Assembly (NCBI RefSeq): GCF_001270065.2
Contig: NZ_LFYT02000021.1
Coordinates: forward strand, 16,926 to 80,925
Length of the DNA: 64,000 nucleotides
Source of the DNA: Limnohabitans planktonicus II-D5
GTDB lineage: Bacteria > Pseudomonadota > Gammaproteobacteria > Burkholderiales > Burkholderiaceae_C
Direction of reading: 5' to 3'
The translations under genes were made by a program, and so were the position numbers. The notes under the pieces are model-generated. The model was not told the DNA's origin and did no database searches. It was given only the letters and a program-made list of their open reading frames with translations. Below, piece by piece: positions 52,603 to 61,208 of the stretch. The stretch's first letter is position 1. The number at the start of each line of letters is the position of its first letter.

Positions 52603-52843
52603 CTGGATCGCCGCGTCGCAAGCTCCTCGCGATGACGGTTGGAAGGTCATTGCCCCTTTTCTTCCGTCATTGCGAGCGAAGCGCGGCAATCCAGTGTCAG
52701 CTCAACCACCACTTCTGGATCGCCACGTCGCTGCGCTCCTCGCGGCTAAAGGCGGCTCCTCGCGATGACGGTTTGAGAGGGCCTGCGTGCAATCCCTGTC
52801 ATTGCCCCTTTCCCGTCATCGCGAGCGAAGCGCGGTCACCCAG
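52603..52843. repeat. Cluster of palindromic GTCATTGCGAGC-type repeats
   Basis: Arms reading CTGGATCGCC...CTCGCGATGACGG (52603, 52715) and CGTCATTGCGAGCGAAGCGCGG (52665, 52814) alternate in opposite orientation, giving two long inverted repeats. The second copy has a small internal duplication (CTCCTCGCGG...GGCTCCTCGCG). Repeats of this kind are widely dispersed in bacteria. They fill the 296-base gap between converging genes; no gene is seen. Confidence 0.8.
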
Positions 52844-52864
52844 CTTGGCAGCGTGTGCTGCGGC

Positions 52865-54445
52865 TTACAGGTCCCGGCGTTTCATTGCGTTTTCAATGAA
52901 ACCGGCTTGCCGAATGGCCAGGGCCACGATGGTCAGGGTCGGGTTGCAGGCACCGCTGGACGTGAATTGGCTACCGTCCGAGACAAAGAGGTTTTTGATG
53001 TCGTGTGCCTGACCGTGGCGGTTGACCACCCCGTCTCGGGCTTTTTCACTCATGCGGTTGGTGCCCATGTTGTGGCTGGCCGGGTAAGGCGGCATGTCGA
53101 TCACACGCTTGGCCCCTACGGCTTCGGACAAAGCACGCCATTGCTTGAGGCCGTGGCTGGCGAGCCGATCGTCGTTGGCGGTGTAGGTCTTGGTGACGAC
53201 GGGGACGGGCAGACCATATTGGTCTTTTTCCGTGGCGTGCAGCGTGATGCGGTTGTCCGCCATGGCCTGGTCTTCGCCGCACACCCAGACGCAGGTCATG
53301 TGGTCGTACAAATCGATGGCCGATGTGAAATCGCGCCCCCAGCCACCCGGTTGCATGAAGGCCGCCATGAAGGGCAGGCCCAGAGACAAGCCTTCCAAGT
53401 AGTAACCGCCATTGAAGCCGCGTGATGCGTCATGTCGTGCTTCATCGGCCACCACTGCAGCAAGGGAGGTGCCACGGTACATGTAGACCGGTTTTTCGTA
53501 AATCGACGCCGCTGCCGCTGTGGCGTGGTTCATGTAATTGCGCCCCACCTGGCCGGACGAGTTGGCCAAACCGTCACGGAACATGCTGGAGGCCGAGTTC
53601 AGCAAGAGGCGTGGCGACTCAATCGAGTTGCCTGCGACACAAACGATGCGCGCTTTCTGGAAGTGCTGCTTGCCGTTTTTGTCGGCATACAGCACGCCCG
53701 TGGCTTTGCCCTGTGCGTCATGTTCAATGCGCAAGGCCATGGACTGCGGGCGCAGCTCGACCTTGCCGGTGCCCAGGGCCTCCGGGATGTCTGCATACAG
53801 GGTGGACCATTTCGCGCCGATCTTGCAGCCTTGCATGCAAAAGCCGATTTGCTGGCAACCGGGGCGGTGCTGGTAGGCCTGCGAGTTGATGGCCATGGGG
53901 CGCACGATGTTTTTGTAGCCGATCTTGCGCGCCCCGGCAGCGATGACCTTGTAGTGGTTGTTTTCGGGCAGCATGGGCAATCCGCTGGCTGCAGAGCCCG
54001 TGACGCCCAACTTCTTTTCGGCCAGATCGTAGAAGGGTGCCATTTCAGCGTAATCCACAGGCCAATCCATCACTTGCGTGCCCGCTTGTTCGCCATAGGT
54101 GCTGCGGGTTTTGAATTCGTGCGGCTGAAAGCGCAAGGCAAGGCCAGCCCAGTGGACAGATGAACCACCGACGCCCTTGACGATCCAGGCGGGCAGGCCG
54201 GGGTAGGTCTTGGTGTGGTGCCAGCCACCGGCCGAGATGCGCTTGTCCAGCCAGGAAATTTTGTTGAACATGCCCCATTCGTCGTTGTCGATATCGGCCT
54301 GGGTGTAGTGCTTGCCTGCCTCCAGAATCACGCAGTTGATGCCTTTTTGGGCCAACTCATTGGCCAGGGTTCCGCCGCCCGCGCCGGAGCCGACGATGAC
54401 CACGACGCTGTCGTCGTTGAGGCTGAATTTTTTGGGTGTTGTCAT
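52865..54445 (-). CDS. GMC-family FAD oxidoreductase, large subunit
   Basis: A 526-residue flavoprotein with the dinucleotide motif at 19-24 (VGSGAGGGTLANELA), GGSSVHWAGLALRF and the C-terminal SHNMGTNRM with CNPTLTIVALAIR carrying the GMC active-site His and Asn. It resembles the FAD subunit of gluconate 2-dehydrogenase and related membrane alcohol or sugar dehydrogenases. It lacks its own signal peptide and is expected to be exported with the Tat-bearing subunit encoded just upstream. No cytochrome c subunit gene is present. AAAGGAGACAAACCC precedes the ATG. Confidence 0.9.
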   Translation of the reverse strand: MTTPKKFSLNDDSVVVIVGSGAGGGTLANELAQKGINCVILEAGKHYTQADIDNDEWGMFNKISWLDKRISAGGWHHTKTYPGLPAWIVKGVGGSSVHWAGLALRFQPHEFKTRSTYGEQAGTQVMDWPVDYAEMAPFYDLAEKKLGVTGSAASGLPMLPENNHYKVIAAGARKIGYKNIVRPMAINSQAYQHRPGCQQIGFCMQGCKIGAKWSTLYADIPEALGTGKVELRPQSMALRIEHDAQGKATGVLYADKNGKQHFQKARIVCVAGNSIESPRLLLNSASSMFRDGLANSSGQVGRNYMNHATAAAASIYEKPVYMYRGTSLAAVVADEARHDASRGFNGGYYLEGLSLGLPFMAAFMQPGGWGRDFTSAIDLYDHMTCVWVCGEDQAMADNRITLHATEKDQYGLPVPVVTKTYTANDDRLASHGLKQWRALSEAVGAKRVIDMPPYPASHNMGTNRMSEKARDGVVNRHGQAHDIKNLFVSDGSQFTSSGACNPTLTIVALAIRQAGFIENAMKRRDL

Positions 54446-54468
54446 GGGTTTGTCTCCTTTAAAGTGGC

Positions 54469-55023
54469 TCAAAGCCAGTTGATGTCGTTGAAGCCACGGT
54501 TGACGTAACCGCCTTTTTGCCAAGATGAGCCTTCGTAGCCCAACATGGGCCAGACCTGCTTGTTGTCGTAAAGACCGGTGACCATGTCACCGCGAATTTT
54601 TTGAAAGAACGGCGACTGCTCCATGGCTTTGAGCACGCTGACGCGATCGGCTTCTTTGGGGGTTGCGGCGTAGCTGCTGCCAAAGCGGCGCTTGGCTTGC
54701 GCGTCCAGTTCTGCCACACCGTCGGTGATCATTTTTTTCAGGGCCGCGTCTTTGGCCGAGGCTTTCTCATGGGCCATCAGCGCCTGCAGGTAATAGCGGT
54801 CGGCCAGCTTGTCGTGCGGATAAATGTCGCGTGCCATGCGCAGCAGCGTGGCGCCGGTTTGGCTGCCCAGTACCTTGAACGACGCTGCGTGCAAGGCCGT
54901 GGGGGCCATGCTCAGCGCCGTGACTGGCACGACGCTCATGCCGGCGGCACCGGCGAGAAAGCTCCGGCGCTGCACTTGGGGCAGTTTGTCGAGGACACGC
55001 ATGGAAGGTTTTTGAGTGCTCAT
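54469..55023 (-). CDS. Tat-exported small subunit of the GMC dehydrogenase (gluconate 2-dehydrogenase subunit 3-like)
   Basis: A 184-residue protein with a Tat signal, VQRRSFLAGAAG (Arg19-Arg20), followed by a helical domain, LLRMARDIYPHDKLADRYYLQAL, and ending in QVWPMLGYEGSSWQKGGYV, the pattern of the small subunit. In such enzymes this subunit carries the FAD subunit through the Tat pore. It overlaps the lipoate ligase-like gene by 4 bases and lies 23 bases before the GMC gene. Confidence 0.85.
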   Translation of the reverse strand: MSTQKPSMRVLDKLPQVQRRSFLAGAAGMSVVPVTALSMAPTALHAASFKVLGSQTGATLLRMARDIYPHDKLADRYYLQALMAHEKASAKDAALKKMITDGVAELDAQAKRRFGSSYAATPKEADRVSVLKAMEQSPFFQKIRGDMVTGLYDNKQVWPMLGYEGSSWQKGGYVNRGFNDINWL

Positions 55024-55727
55024 AAAGTCTCCTGAGGTAAAAATGAATGGAGCGCTTCTTGCACGGCCAAAGCCAGTGCAGGAAACACATCGTGGGCCGT
55101 GACAGCGTGGCCCCCATACGCACTGACCGAAGTCGTTGCGCATTCAAGGTCCATGGCGTCTGTCAGGGGTTTGCCCATGGCGTGGCACAGCAGTGCCCAG
55201 TCGGGCGGGCTCACCAAAACACCGGCGGTCAGCAACACGCCCGTGCTTCGGCGGACCTGGGCGAGACCGACGAGTTTTCGCCCATCGGCCACGACTTCCC
55301 AGGGGGACAAGCCTGCAAAACAGGCCCAATGTGGGGGCTTGGACGCGTGCTTGGCCAGGGCTTGCGCGGGCACCCCCCAACTGTTTTGCAAGGCCGTGGC
55401 CAGGCTCTCGCCCAACCAGCGGTAGCTGCTCAAAATCCCTGAGCTGACAGCCGGGTGGTCAGGCGGCAGCATGACCGACAAGCTCAGCATCCAGGGGCCC
55501 GTCAGCACCGCGCCGCCACCGGCATGGCGCACCAGCGCGGGTATGGGGCTGTCGGGCAGTTGTGCCAAGCTGGCGCGTTGTCCACAGCCCAGCACCAAAG
55601 CAGGTTCCGTGTAGCGCCAAAAGCGCGTGATCGGCTGCGTCACCCGCGTGCTCAGTTGCTGTTCGATCCAGCGTTGTTCCTCTGCCGCAGACACCGTCAG
55701 GCAATCGACTGGCCAGTCGCGCTTCAT
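55020..55727 (-). CDS. Lipoate-protein ligase-like protein
   Basis: A 235-residue BPL/LPL-fold protein. VRHAGGGAVLTGPWMLSLS is the substrate-binding RRxGGG-type motif (RHAGGG here) and VADGRKLVGLAQVRR holds the catalytic Lys. Such proteins attach or transfer lipoate to E2 lysines. Its place between the E2 core and the oxidoreductase suggests it serves the adjacent lipoyl protein. It has overlapping junctions with both neighbours. Confidence 0.83.
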   Translation of the reverse strand: MKRDWPVDCLTVSAAEEQRWIEQQLSTRVTQPITRFWRYTEPALVLGCGQRASLAQLPDSPIPALVRHAGGGAVLTGPWMLSLSVMLPPDHPAVSSGILSSYRWLGESLATALQNSWGVPAQALAKHASKPPHWACFAGLSPWEVVADGRKLVGLAQVRRSTGVLLTAGVLVSPPDWALLCHAMGKPLTDAMDLECATTSVSAYGGHAVTAHDVFPALALAVQEALHSFLPQETL

Positions 55728-56359
55728 GGCAGGACTCCTGCTTCCAGTCGCTTGCGCAAGTCGGCCAAGAACAAGGCGGCAGGGTGACCATCCACAGCGC
55801 GGTGATCGAACACCAAAGTCATGGACATCATGGGCGCAATCACGATCTGGCCGTCACGCACCACGGGGGTGTCCAGCGTGCGACCGATGCCCAAAATACC
55901 CACTTGGGGTGGATTGAGAATCGGCGTGAACCAGTCAATGCCCGTGGCGCCCAGATTCGTCACCGTGAAGCTGCCGCCCTGGTAGGCCTTGGGTGGCAAG
56001 CTTTGCTGGCGTGCCGCTGCGGCCAATTCCCGAACCTGCTGCGCCATGTCGGCCAGTGACCTGGCCGCCGCGTTGCGGATCACAGGCACAGCCAAGCCTT
56101 CTGCCAGCGCGACGGCCATGCCCAGATTCACCACGCTCTGCGGGGCGATGCCCTCGGGGGTCAGCCACGCGTTGAGCGCGGGGTGATCCCGCAAAGCGCC
56201 TGCGACCGCGCTGAGCACCTGGGGCGTGACGCCGACTTGTTGGCCCAGGCAGGCCGACATGTCGACTTCCACGGTCATGGCCACGCGAGGGGCTTGCCAG
56301 CCCAAGGTCATGTTGCGCGCAATCGCACCTCGCATGCCTTTGAGGGGAATGACGCTCAT
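55724..56359 (-). CDS. Bare catalytic core of a 2-oxoacid dehydrogenase E2
   Basis: A 211-residue acyltransferase core. IPLKGMRGAIARNMTLGWQAPR starts the domain; GGSFTVTNLGATGIDWFTPILN and the active-site DHRAVDGHPA follow. The N-terminal lipoyl domain and the peripheral subunit-binding domain of normal E2 proteins are both missing. The ATG at 56359 overlaps the lipoyl gene stop; upstream frame is in the lipoyl gene. It should transfer an acyl group from the separate lipoyl protein to CoA. Confidence 0.88.
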   Translation of the reverse strand: MSVIPLKGMRGAIARNMTLGWQAPRVAMTVEVDMSACLGQQVGVTPQVLSAVAGALRDHPALNAWLTPEGIAPQSVVNLGMAVALAEGLAVPVIRNAAARSLADMAQQVRELAAAARQQSLPPKAYQGGSFTVTNLGATGIDWFTPILNPPQVGILGIGRTLDTPVVRDGQIVIAPMMSMTLVFDHRAVDGHPAALFLADLRKRLEAGVLP

Positions 56360-56598
56360 GACAGTTCGATCAGTGTGGTGCCGCGTGCGAAAGTCTCCTC
56401 GACCTGAACGCAAATGCGTTGCACGGTGCCGGCCACGGGGGCCGTGATTTCGTGACTGGACTTGACCAGAACCACGCTGCCCAGCACCTGACCTGCCGTC
56501 ACCGTGTCTTGTTCTTTGACCCGCCATTCTTCCACCAGGGCTTCGGTGCCCTCATCCACGTCGGCCCACAATTCGGTGGGCAAGGTCACGGCGTTCAT
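56356..56598 (-). CDS. Free-standing lipoyl-domain protein
   Basis: An 80-residue single lipoyl domain. VLVKSSHEITAPVAGTVQRI replaces the common ETDKA motif, with Lys in the hairpin position as probable lipoylation site. It carries acyl groups between E1 and E2. The gene overlaps E1 beta and E2 by 4 bases on each side. Confidence 0.85.
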   Translation of the reverse strand: MNAVTLPTELWADVDEGTEALVEEWRVKEQDTVTAGQVLGSVVLVKSSHEITAPVAGTVQRICVQVEETFARGTTLIELS

Positions 56599-57635
56599 GC
56601 GGCCACCTTCACTTTCGGGGCCACCATCAAGGCTTGTGCCTGCTGCACGATGTTGGCCACTTGCGGGATGACGAATTGTTCCAGCGGACGGCTGTAGGGA
56701 ATCGGCACATCGGGCACGGCCAAGCGCCGCACAGGCGTTTTGAGGGTGAGGATGTCCAGGTTTTCAGCCACCAGTGCGGCGATCTCGCCCGACAGACCAA
56801 AGCTCAAATAGTCTTCATCGGCCACCAGCAGACGCCCCGTCTTGCTGACCGAGGCCAAGATGGTTTCGCGGTCCAGGGGTACCACGGTGCGCAAATCCAC
56901 AATCTCGGCGTCGATGCCCTGTGCGGCCAGGGTTTCGGCGGCCAGCACCGCTTTTTGCACCATCTGGCTGAGCGTGACGATCGTCACATCGCGGCCTTCG
57001 CGCACGACCTTGGCCTTGCCGAATGGGATGGTGTAAGCCTCTTGCGGCACCTCGTTGGTGCTGCCCTCCAGGTAGGACATCCAGGGCAGGCCCATGATGC
57101 CTTTGTGAAACATGAAGACCACGGGGTTGTTGTCCCTGATGGCCTGGGTCATCAAACCCTTGGCGTCATAGGCGTTGGAGGGCACCACCACCTTGAGGCC
57201 CGGCATGTGGGCAAATGTGGCGTACAGGCATTGCGAGTGCTGCGCCGCATCGTTGTAGCCGCCGCCAATGGCCGTCATCAGCACCATGGGCAGCTGGATG
57301 TTGCCACCGGCCATGTAGGTGTTCTTGGCCATGTGGTTGTAGATCATGTCCATGCACACGCCAAAAAAGTCGACAAACATCAATTCGGCAATCGGGCGCA
57401 TGCCTTCTGCCGCTGCGCCGATGGCCGCGCCAATGAAGCCGGTTTCAGAGATGGGCGTGTCCATGATGCGGTCTTTGCCAAACTTGTCGAGCAGGCCGCC
57501 GGTGGCACCGAAGATGCCACCGTACTTGCCGACGTCTTCGCCGAGCACAAAGACTTCTGCGTCGCGTTCCATCTCCTGGCCAATGGCTTCGGAGATGGCT
57601 TGGGCCATGGTGAGTTTGCGGGTGGGTTGGGTCAT
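56595..57635 (-). CDS. 2-oxoacid dehydrogenase (acetoin dehydrogenase-like) E1 beta subunit
   Basis: A 346-residue TPP-enzyme beta subunit. VFVLGEDVGKYGGIFGATGGL, FGVCMDMIYNHMAKNTYM and QCLYATFAHMPGLKVVVPSNAYDAKGL are classic. It forms the alpha2beta2 E1 that decarboxylates or cleaves a 2-oxo compound using thiamine diphosphate. The closest named complexes are acetoin dehydrogenase (AcoB) and pyruvate dehydrogenase E1 beta. A 51-base gap separates it from E1 alpha. Confidence 0.93.
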   Translation of the reverse strand: MTQPTRKLTMAQAISEAIGQEMERDAEVFVLGEDVGKYGGIFGATGGLLDKFGKDRIMDTPISETGFIGAAIGAAAEGMRPIAELMFVDFFGVCMDMIYNHMAKNTYMAGGNIQLPMVLMTAIGGGYNDAAQHSQCLYATFAHMPGLKVVVPSNAYDAKGLMTQAIRDNNPVVFMFHKGIMGLPWMSYLEGSTNEVPQEAYTIPFGKAKVVREGRDVTIVTLSQMVQKAVLAAETLAAQGIDAEIVDLRTVVPLDRETILASVSKTGRLLVADEDYLSFGLSGEIAALVAENLDILTLKTPVRRLAVPDVPIPYSRPLEQFVIPQVANIVQQAQALMVAPKVKVAA

Positions 57636-57686
57636 GAAGGACTCCTGAAATGTGAGGGGGTGTGGGGTTTTCCGAGGCTGAAAAGT

Positions 57687-58694
57687 TCAGGCAAAGACAT
57701 GCAGCAAGGCGTCTTCGGCTTCGGGGTAGGGGCTGTTGCGCGCGAAGTCGTAAGCCTCTTGAACGCGCTGGTGCACGGCCTGGCGCAATGCTGCGTCTTG
57801 GTCATCGTCCAAGGCGCCCAGGGCGCGCAGTTGCTGCGCCAGGTGCGGGATCGGATCGTTTTTGCGTAATGCGTCTGTTTCGCCTTTGGGGCGGTAGGTT
57901 TCCGGGTCACCTTGAAAGTGACCCAGGTAGCGGTCGGTCTTGACCTCGATCAGGGTTGGCCCAAGGCCTGCGCGTGCCCGCGCCACGGCTTGGCCTGCGG
58001 CTTTGAACACTTCGACGGCGTCGTTGTCTTTCACCAAAATGCCGGGCATGCCGTATGCCGCTGCACGGTCTGAATTCCAGGCCACAGAGGTCGATTCGGA
58101 TTTTTCGACCGAGATGGCATACGCGTTGTCTTCGCACACAAAAATCACCGGCAAGCGCCACAGGGCAGCCAGGTTCATGGATTCATGGAAGGCGCCCTGG
58201 TTGGTGGCGCCTTCGCCAAAAAAGGCGATGGCCACCGCATCGGTGCCGCGCTTTTTGGCGGCCAGCGCTGCGCCGCAAGCCGGGGGCATGCTGGCGCCCA
58301 CGATGCCGCTGCAGCTGAACTTGTGCTCCGGGTCAAACAAATGCATGTGGCCACCCTTGCCACGGCCCAGGCCCGTGGCCTTGCCAAACATCTCGGCCGT
58401 CATGGGTTTGAGGGGCACGCCCTTGGCAATGGCAAAGTGGTGCGGGCGGTGTGCACCCACCACGGTGTCGTCTTGGCGCAGATGCGCGCACACCCCGACG
58501 GCCACCGGCTCCTGGCCTGCGGCCAGGTGCATTTCTCCGGGCACGGGGCCTGAGCCGATGTCAAAGGCCAGGCCTTTTTGAATGGCGGGCGGCAGTTTGC
58601 CTTCCATATACACCTTGACCATGGTCTCTTCGTACTCACGAATTTCGACCATCGTTTCGTACATCCACCGCAATTGCTCGGTACTTGCTTGCAT
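57687..58694 (-). CDS. 2-oxoacid dehydrogenase (acetoin dehydrogenase-like) E1 alpha subunit
   Basis: A 335-residue TPP-binding alpha subunit. AFFGEGATNQGAFHESMNLA and EDNAYAISVEKSES form the TPP-binding stretch, and HRPHHFAIAKGVPLKPMTAEMFGK the substrate channel. It resembles AcoA in length and motifs. It is the first gene of the operon, 64 bases after a sigma-54 promoter. The E3 dihydrolipoamide dehydrogenase gene is absent and must be supplied elsewhere. Confidence 0.92.
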   Translation of the reverse strand: MQASTEQLRWMYETMVEIREYEETMVKVYMEGKLPPAIQKGLAFDIGSGPVPGEMHLAAGQEPVAVGVCAHLRQDDTVVGAHRPHHFAIAKGVPLKPMTAEMFGKATGLGRGKGGHMHLFDPEHKFSCSGIVGASMPPACGAALAAKKRGTDAVAIAFFGEGATNQGAFHESMNLAALWRLPVIFVCEDNAYAISVEKSESTSVAWNSDRAAAYGMPGILVKDNDAVEVFKAAGQAVARARAGLGPTLIEVKTDRYLGHFQGDPETYRPKGETDALRKNDPIPHLAQQLRALGALDDDQDAALRQAVHQRVQEAYDFARNSPYPEAEDALLHVFA

Positions 58695-58757
58695 GCATAT
58701 CTCCTAAAGTTCTGGCGCCGTGCACCGTCGAATGACGGGCATCGGACGATGAACTTT

Positions 58758-58773
58758 TGCAATCGCCGTGCCA
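58758..58773 (-). promoter_or_regulatory. Sigma-54 promoter of the E1 alpha operon
   Basis: On the minus strand it reads TGGCACG-GCGA-TTGCA, an exact -24/-12 consensus with invariant GG and GC. It is 64 bases before E1 alpha and faces the AcoR-type activator gene. The 58774-59050 stretch holds the candidate activator site and otherwise nothing identified. Confidence 0.88.
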
Positions 58774-58880
58774 GCGGGCAAAAGCCAGATTCAGCAAGGG
58801 ATTGCCCTGACTGCATGGCCGCTGGCCTGTTGCAAAAGGCAGACAGCTGATGCAATGGCCGCCGTTTGAGGTGCGACAGG

Positions 58881-58900
58881 TGTTGCATTCACATGCAACA
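58881..58900. promoter_or_regulatory. Palindromic upstream activating site candidate
   Basis: TGTTGCAT-TCAC-ATGCAACA is a perfect 8+8 palindrome about 110 bases upstream of the -24 element, the proper distance for an enhancer-binding activator. Imperfect half-sites with TGTTGCA and TGCAA occur near 58830-58855. AcoR is the likely binder. Confidence 0.6.
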
Positions 58901-59050
58901 AATGACACCTTGGAGTCGGGTAAGCGCCAATGAATACAGAGGCATAAATGACTACGATGGACTCGTCTTGTCAACGACTACACGTAGGCATACGGCGTTT
59001 GGGGGAATCCTTCTTGCAGCGCTGGTATGGGCGTGTTCACCCCTTTCACC

Positions 59051-61048
59051 ATGTCCTTTTCTGCTTCCGTCATCGACCAGCGCATTCGTCAGGCCCTGCA
59101 GGGCGATTCGGCCCTGGCCAATTCCTGGAAACGGTCTCTGGAGCGCTACCAGATCGACCCCGGTCTGAGCACGCCACCCAGGGTGTATTCGAGGGGGCAG
59201 CTCAAGGACTACCAAACGCCGTTGGAAGACTTGATGCACACCGCGCGCGAGGGCATGAATCAACTCTCGCGCCAAGTGCGGGATGCCGGTTATGTGGTGT
59301 TGCTGACCGATCCACAAGGCGTGACGGTGGACTTTGTGAACAACGAGGCCCACGACAAAGAGCTGCGACATGCGGGTCTTTACGTGGGGGCTTGCTGGTC
59401 AGAGGAGGTGGAAGGCACTTGCGCGGTGGGCGTGTGTTCGATTGAACGCGCACCCATCACCGTGCACCACGATGAGCACTTTCGCTCGCCCAACACCACC
59501 TTGACCTGCAGCTCTGCCCCGGTGTTTGGGCCTGGGGGGGATTTGCTGGCCGTTCTGGATGCATCGGCGCTGTATTCACCGCACGACAAGCGCAGCCAAC
59601 ACCTGGTGCTGCAAATGGTGTCGCAAACGGCCCGAATGGTCGAGGACGCTTATTTTTTGCGCCAGCATCGCCACCACTGCGTCTTGTACCTGAGCGAAAG
59701 TCGGGCCTTGCTGGATGTGCAGGTCAGCCTCTTGATGGCCTTGGACGAGAGCGGACGGGTCATGGCCGCCAACAGCCGGGCGCGTCAGTGCTTGGGGGCG
59801 CATCCGGACCATCCACTGGCGCAAGCGCTGACGTGCATGGGGGCAGACATCAGCCATGTATTGGGCCTGGACATGCCCGCGCTGGTCACGCAGGCGCACC
59901 GGGCCAAAGGTGACGCCTTCGAAGTGCGCCATGTGGCCAGTGCGCGGCGCTACTTTGCCAAACTCACGCATCCGACGCAGCCGCGTGTGACCCGGGTCTT
60001 GGCAGACCATGCCCAGGTCGCCTCGGTGGGCACGGACCTGCAAGCTTTGCATGTGCTGGCCGGTACGGACCCCTTGATGATGTCTAACGTGCTCAAGGCC
60101 GGTCGGGTGATGAACAAGGGCATTTCGGTCTTGTTGCATGGGGAGACCGGCACCGGCAAGGAAATGTTTGCGCAAGCCATGCACCAGTGCAGCGCCCGCA
60201 AAGACCAAGCCTTTGTCGCCCTCAATTGCGCAGCCATTCCCGAAAGCCTCATTGAGAGTGAGTTGTTTGGCTATGCGGATGGTGCCTTCACCGGGGCACG
60301 CACCAAAGGGGTCAAGGGCAAGATCCAGCAAGCCGATGGCGGCACTTTGTTTCTGGATGAAATTGGCGACATGCCACTGGCTTTGCAGACCCGCTTGTTG
60401 CGCGTTCTGGCGGAAGGTGAAGTCATGCCCTTGGGCGCAGAGGTGTCGGCCAAAGTGGATGTGCAGGTCATTTGCGCCTCGCACCGCAAGCTGCTGTCCA
60501 TGGTGGACGAGGGACACTTCCGGCAGGACTTGTATTTTCGTTTGAGTGGCATCGTGATCGAGTTGCCGGCTTTGCGCGAACGCCAGGATTTGGGCGCACT
60601 GATTGAACAGGTCTTGCACGCGCAAACGCGCGCACAGTCCAGGGTGTTCATTCCCACCATCACGCCAGAGGCCTGCGATTTGTTGAAGCACTATGCATGG
60701 CCTGGCAATATCCGCGAGTTGAAAAACGTGTTGCGAACGGCGGTGGCCTTGTGTGAACGCAATCTGATCGAGCCCAGGCATTTGCCTCGCGAGTTGCAGT
60801 GCGGTGCGGGCGTGCCTTTGTTGCCGCCCCGCTTGGCCTCGGGGGAGCCGCTGGCGTCTTGCGCAGCCCTGTCCAGCCAGACAGCGTCGTCCATGCCAGA
60901 GTCAGCCCTGCCCGAAAAGAGCGCCCAACTCCTGGCGCATTTGCGCCAAGAGCGCTGGAATGTTTCGGAAGTGGCACGCCAACTGGGCGTCAGCCGCTCC
61001 ACCATTTACCGACGCATGGCGCGCGAAGGCATCAGTGCGCCGATCTGA
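59051..61048 (+). CDS. acoR: AcoR-like sigma-54-dependent activator
   Basis: A 665-residue activator. The N-terminal GAF-like sensor (LTDPQGVTVDFVNNEA, GACWSEEVEGTCAVGVCSIE) precedes an intact AAA+ domain with Walker A GETGTGK at 364-370, GAFTGA at 411-416 and GGTLFLDEIGDMP, and a Fis HTH (NVSEVARQLGVSRSTIYRRM). Full motifs contrast with the degenerate protein at 35794-37050. Divergent from the E1 alpha operon, it is the obvious activator of the sigma-54 promoter there. The ATG at 59051 is preferred. Confidence 0.92.
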   Translation: MSFSASVIDQRIRQALQGDSALANSWKRSLERYQIDPGLSTPPRVYSRGQLKDYQTPLEDLMHTAREGMNQLSRQVRDAGYVVLLTDPQGVTVDFVNNEAHDKELRHAGLYVGACWSEEVEGTCAVGVCSIERAPITVHHDEHFRSPNTTLTCSSAPVFGPGGDLLAVLDASALYSPHDKRSQHLVLQMVSQTARMVEDAYFLRQHRHHCVLYLSESRALLDVQVSLLMALDESGRVMAANSRARQCLGAHPDHPLAQALTCMGADISHVLGLDMPALVTQAHRAKGDAFEVRHVASARRYFAKLTHPTQPRVTRVLADHAQVASVGTDLQALHVLAGTDPLMMSNVLKAGRVMNKGISVLLHGETGTGKEMFAQAMHQCSARKDQAFVALNCAAIPESLIESELFGYADGAFTGARTKGVKGKIQQADGGTLFLDEIGDMPLALQTRLLRVLAEGEVMPLGAEVSAKVDVQVICASHRKLLSMVDEGHFRQDLYFRLSGIVIELPALRERQDLGALIEQVLHAQTRAQSRVFIPTITPEACDLLKHYAWPGNIRELKNVLRTAVALCERNLIEPRHLPRELQCGAGVPLLPPRLASGEPLASCAALSSQTASSMPESALPEKSAQLLAHLRQERWNVSEVARQLGVSRSTIYRRMAREGISAPI

Positions 61049-61208
61049 GGAGGATCAAGCCGCGCGTTGCGCAAGCTGGACATCTTCAGTTGGCCTGAGG
61101 GTTCAACCTCAGACAAACCCTTGGTGTGGGGGTGTTTCGGCGCTTGGGTGACAGGGGCTTGAAGCGATGATGTCATCATGCAGGACTCACGTTTTTAAGG
61201 AGACTCGC

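Noticed and set aside
56634..57869. 411-residue plus-strand frame opposite E1 beta and E1 alpha
   Set aside because: It spans two genuine genes on the minus strand and shows no family pattern.
61095..61112. CTGAGG/CCTCAG hairpin after acoR as terminator
   Set aside because: Only six pairs and no T-run; too weak to call.
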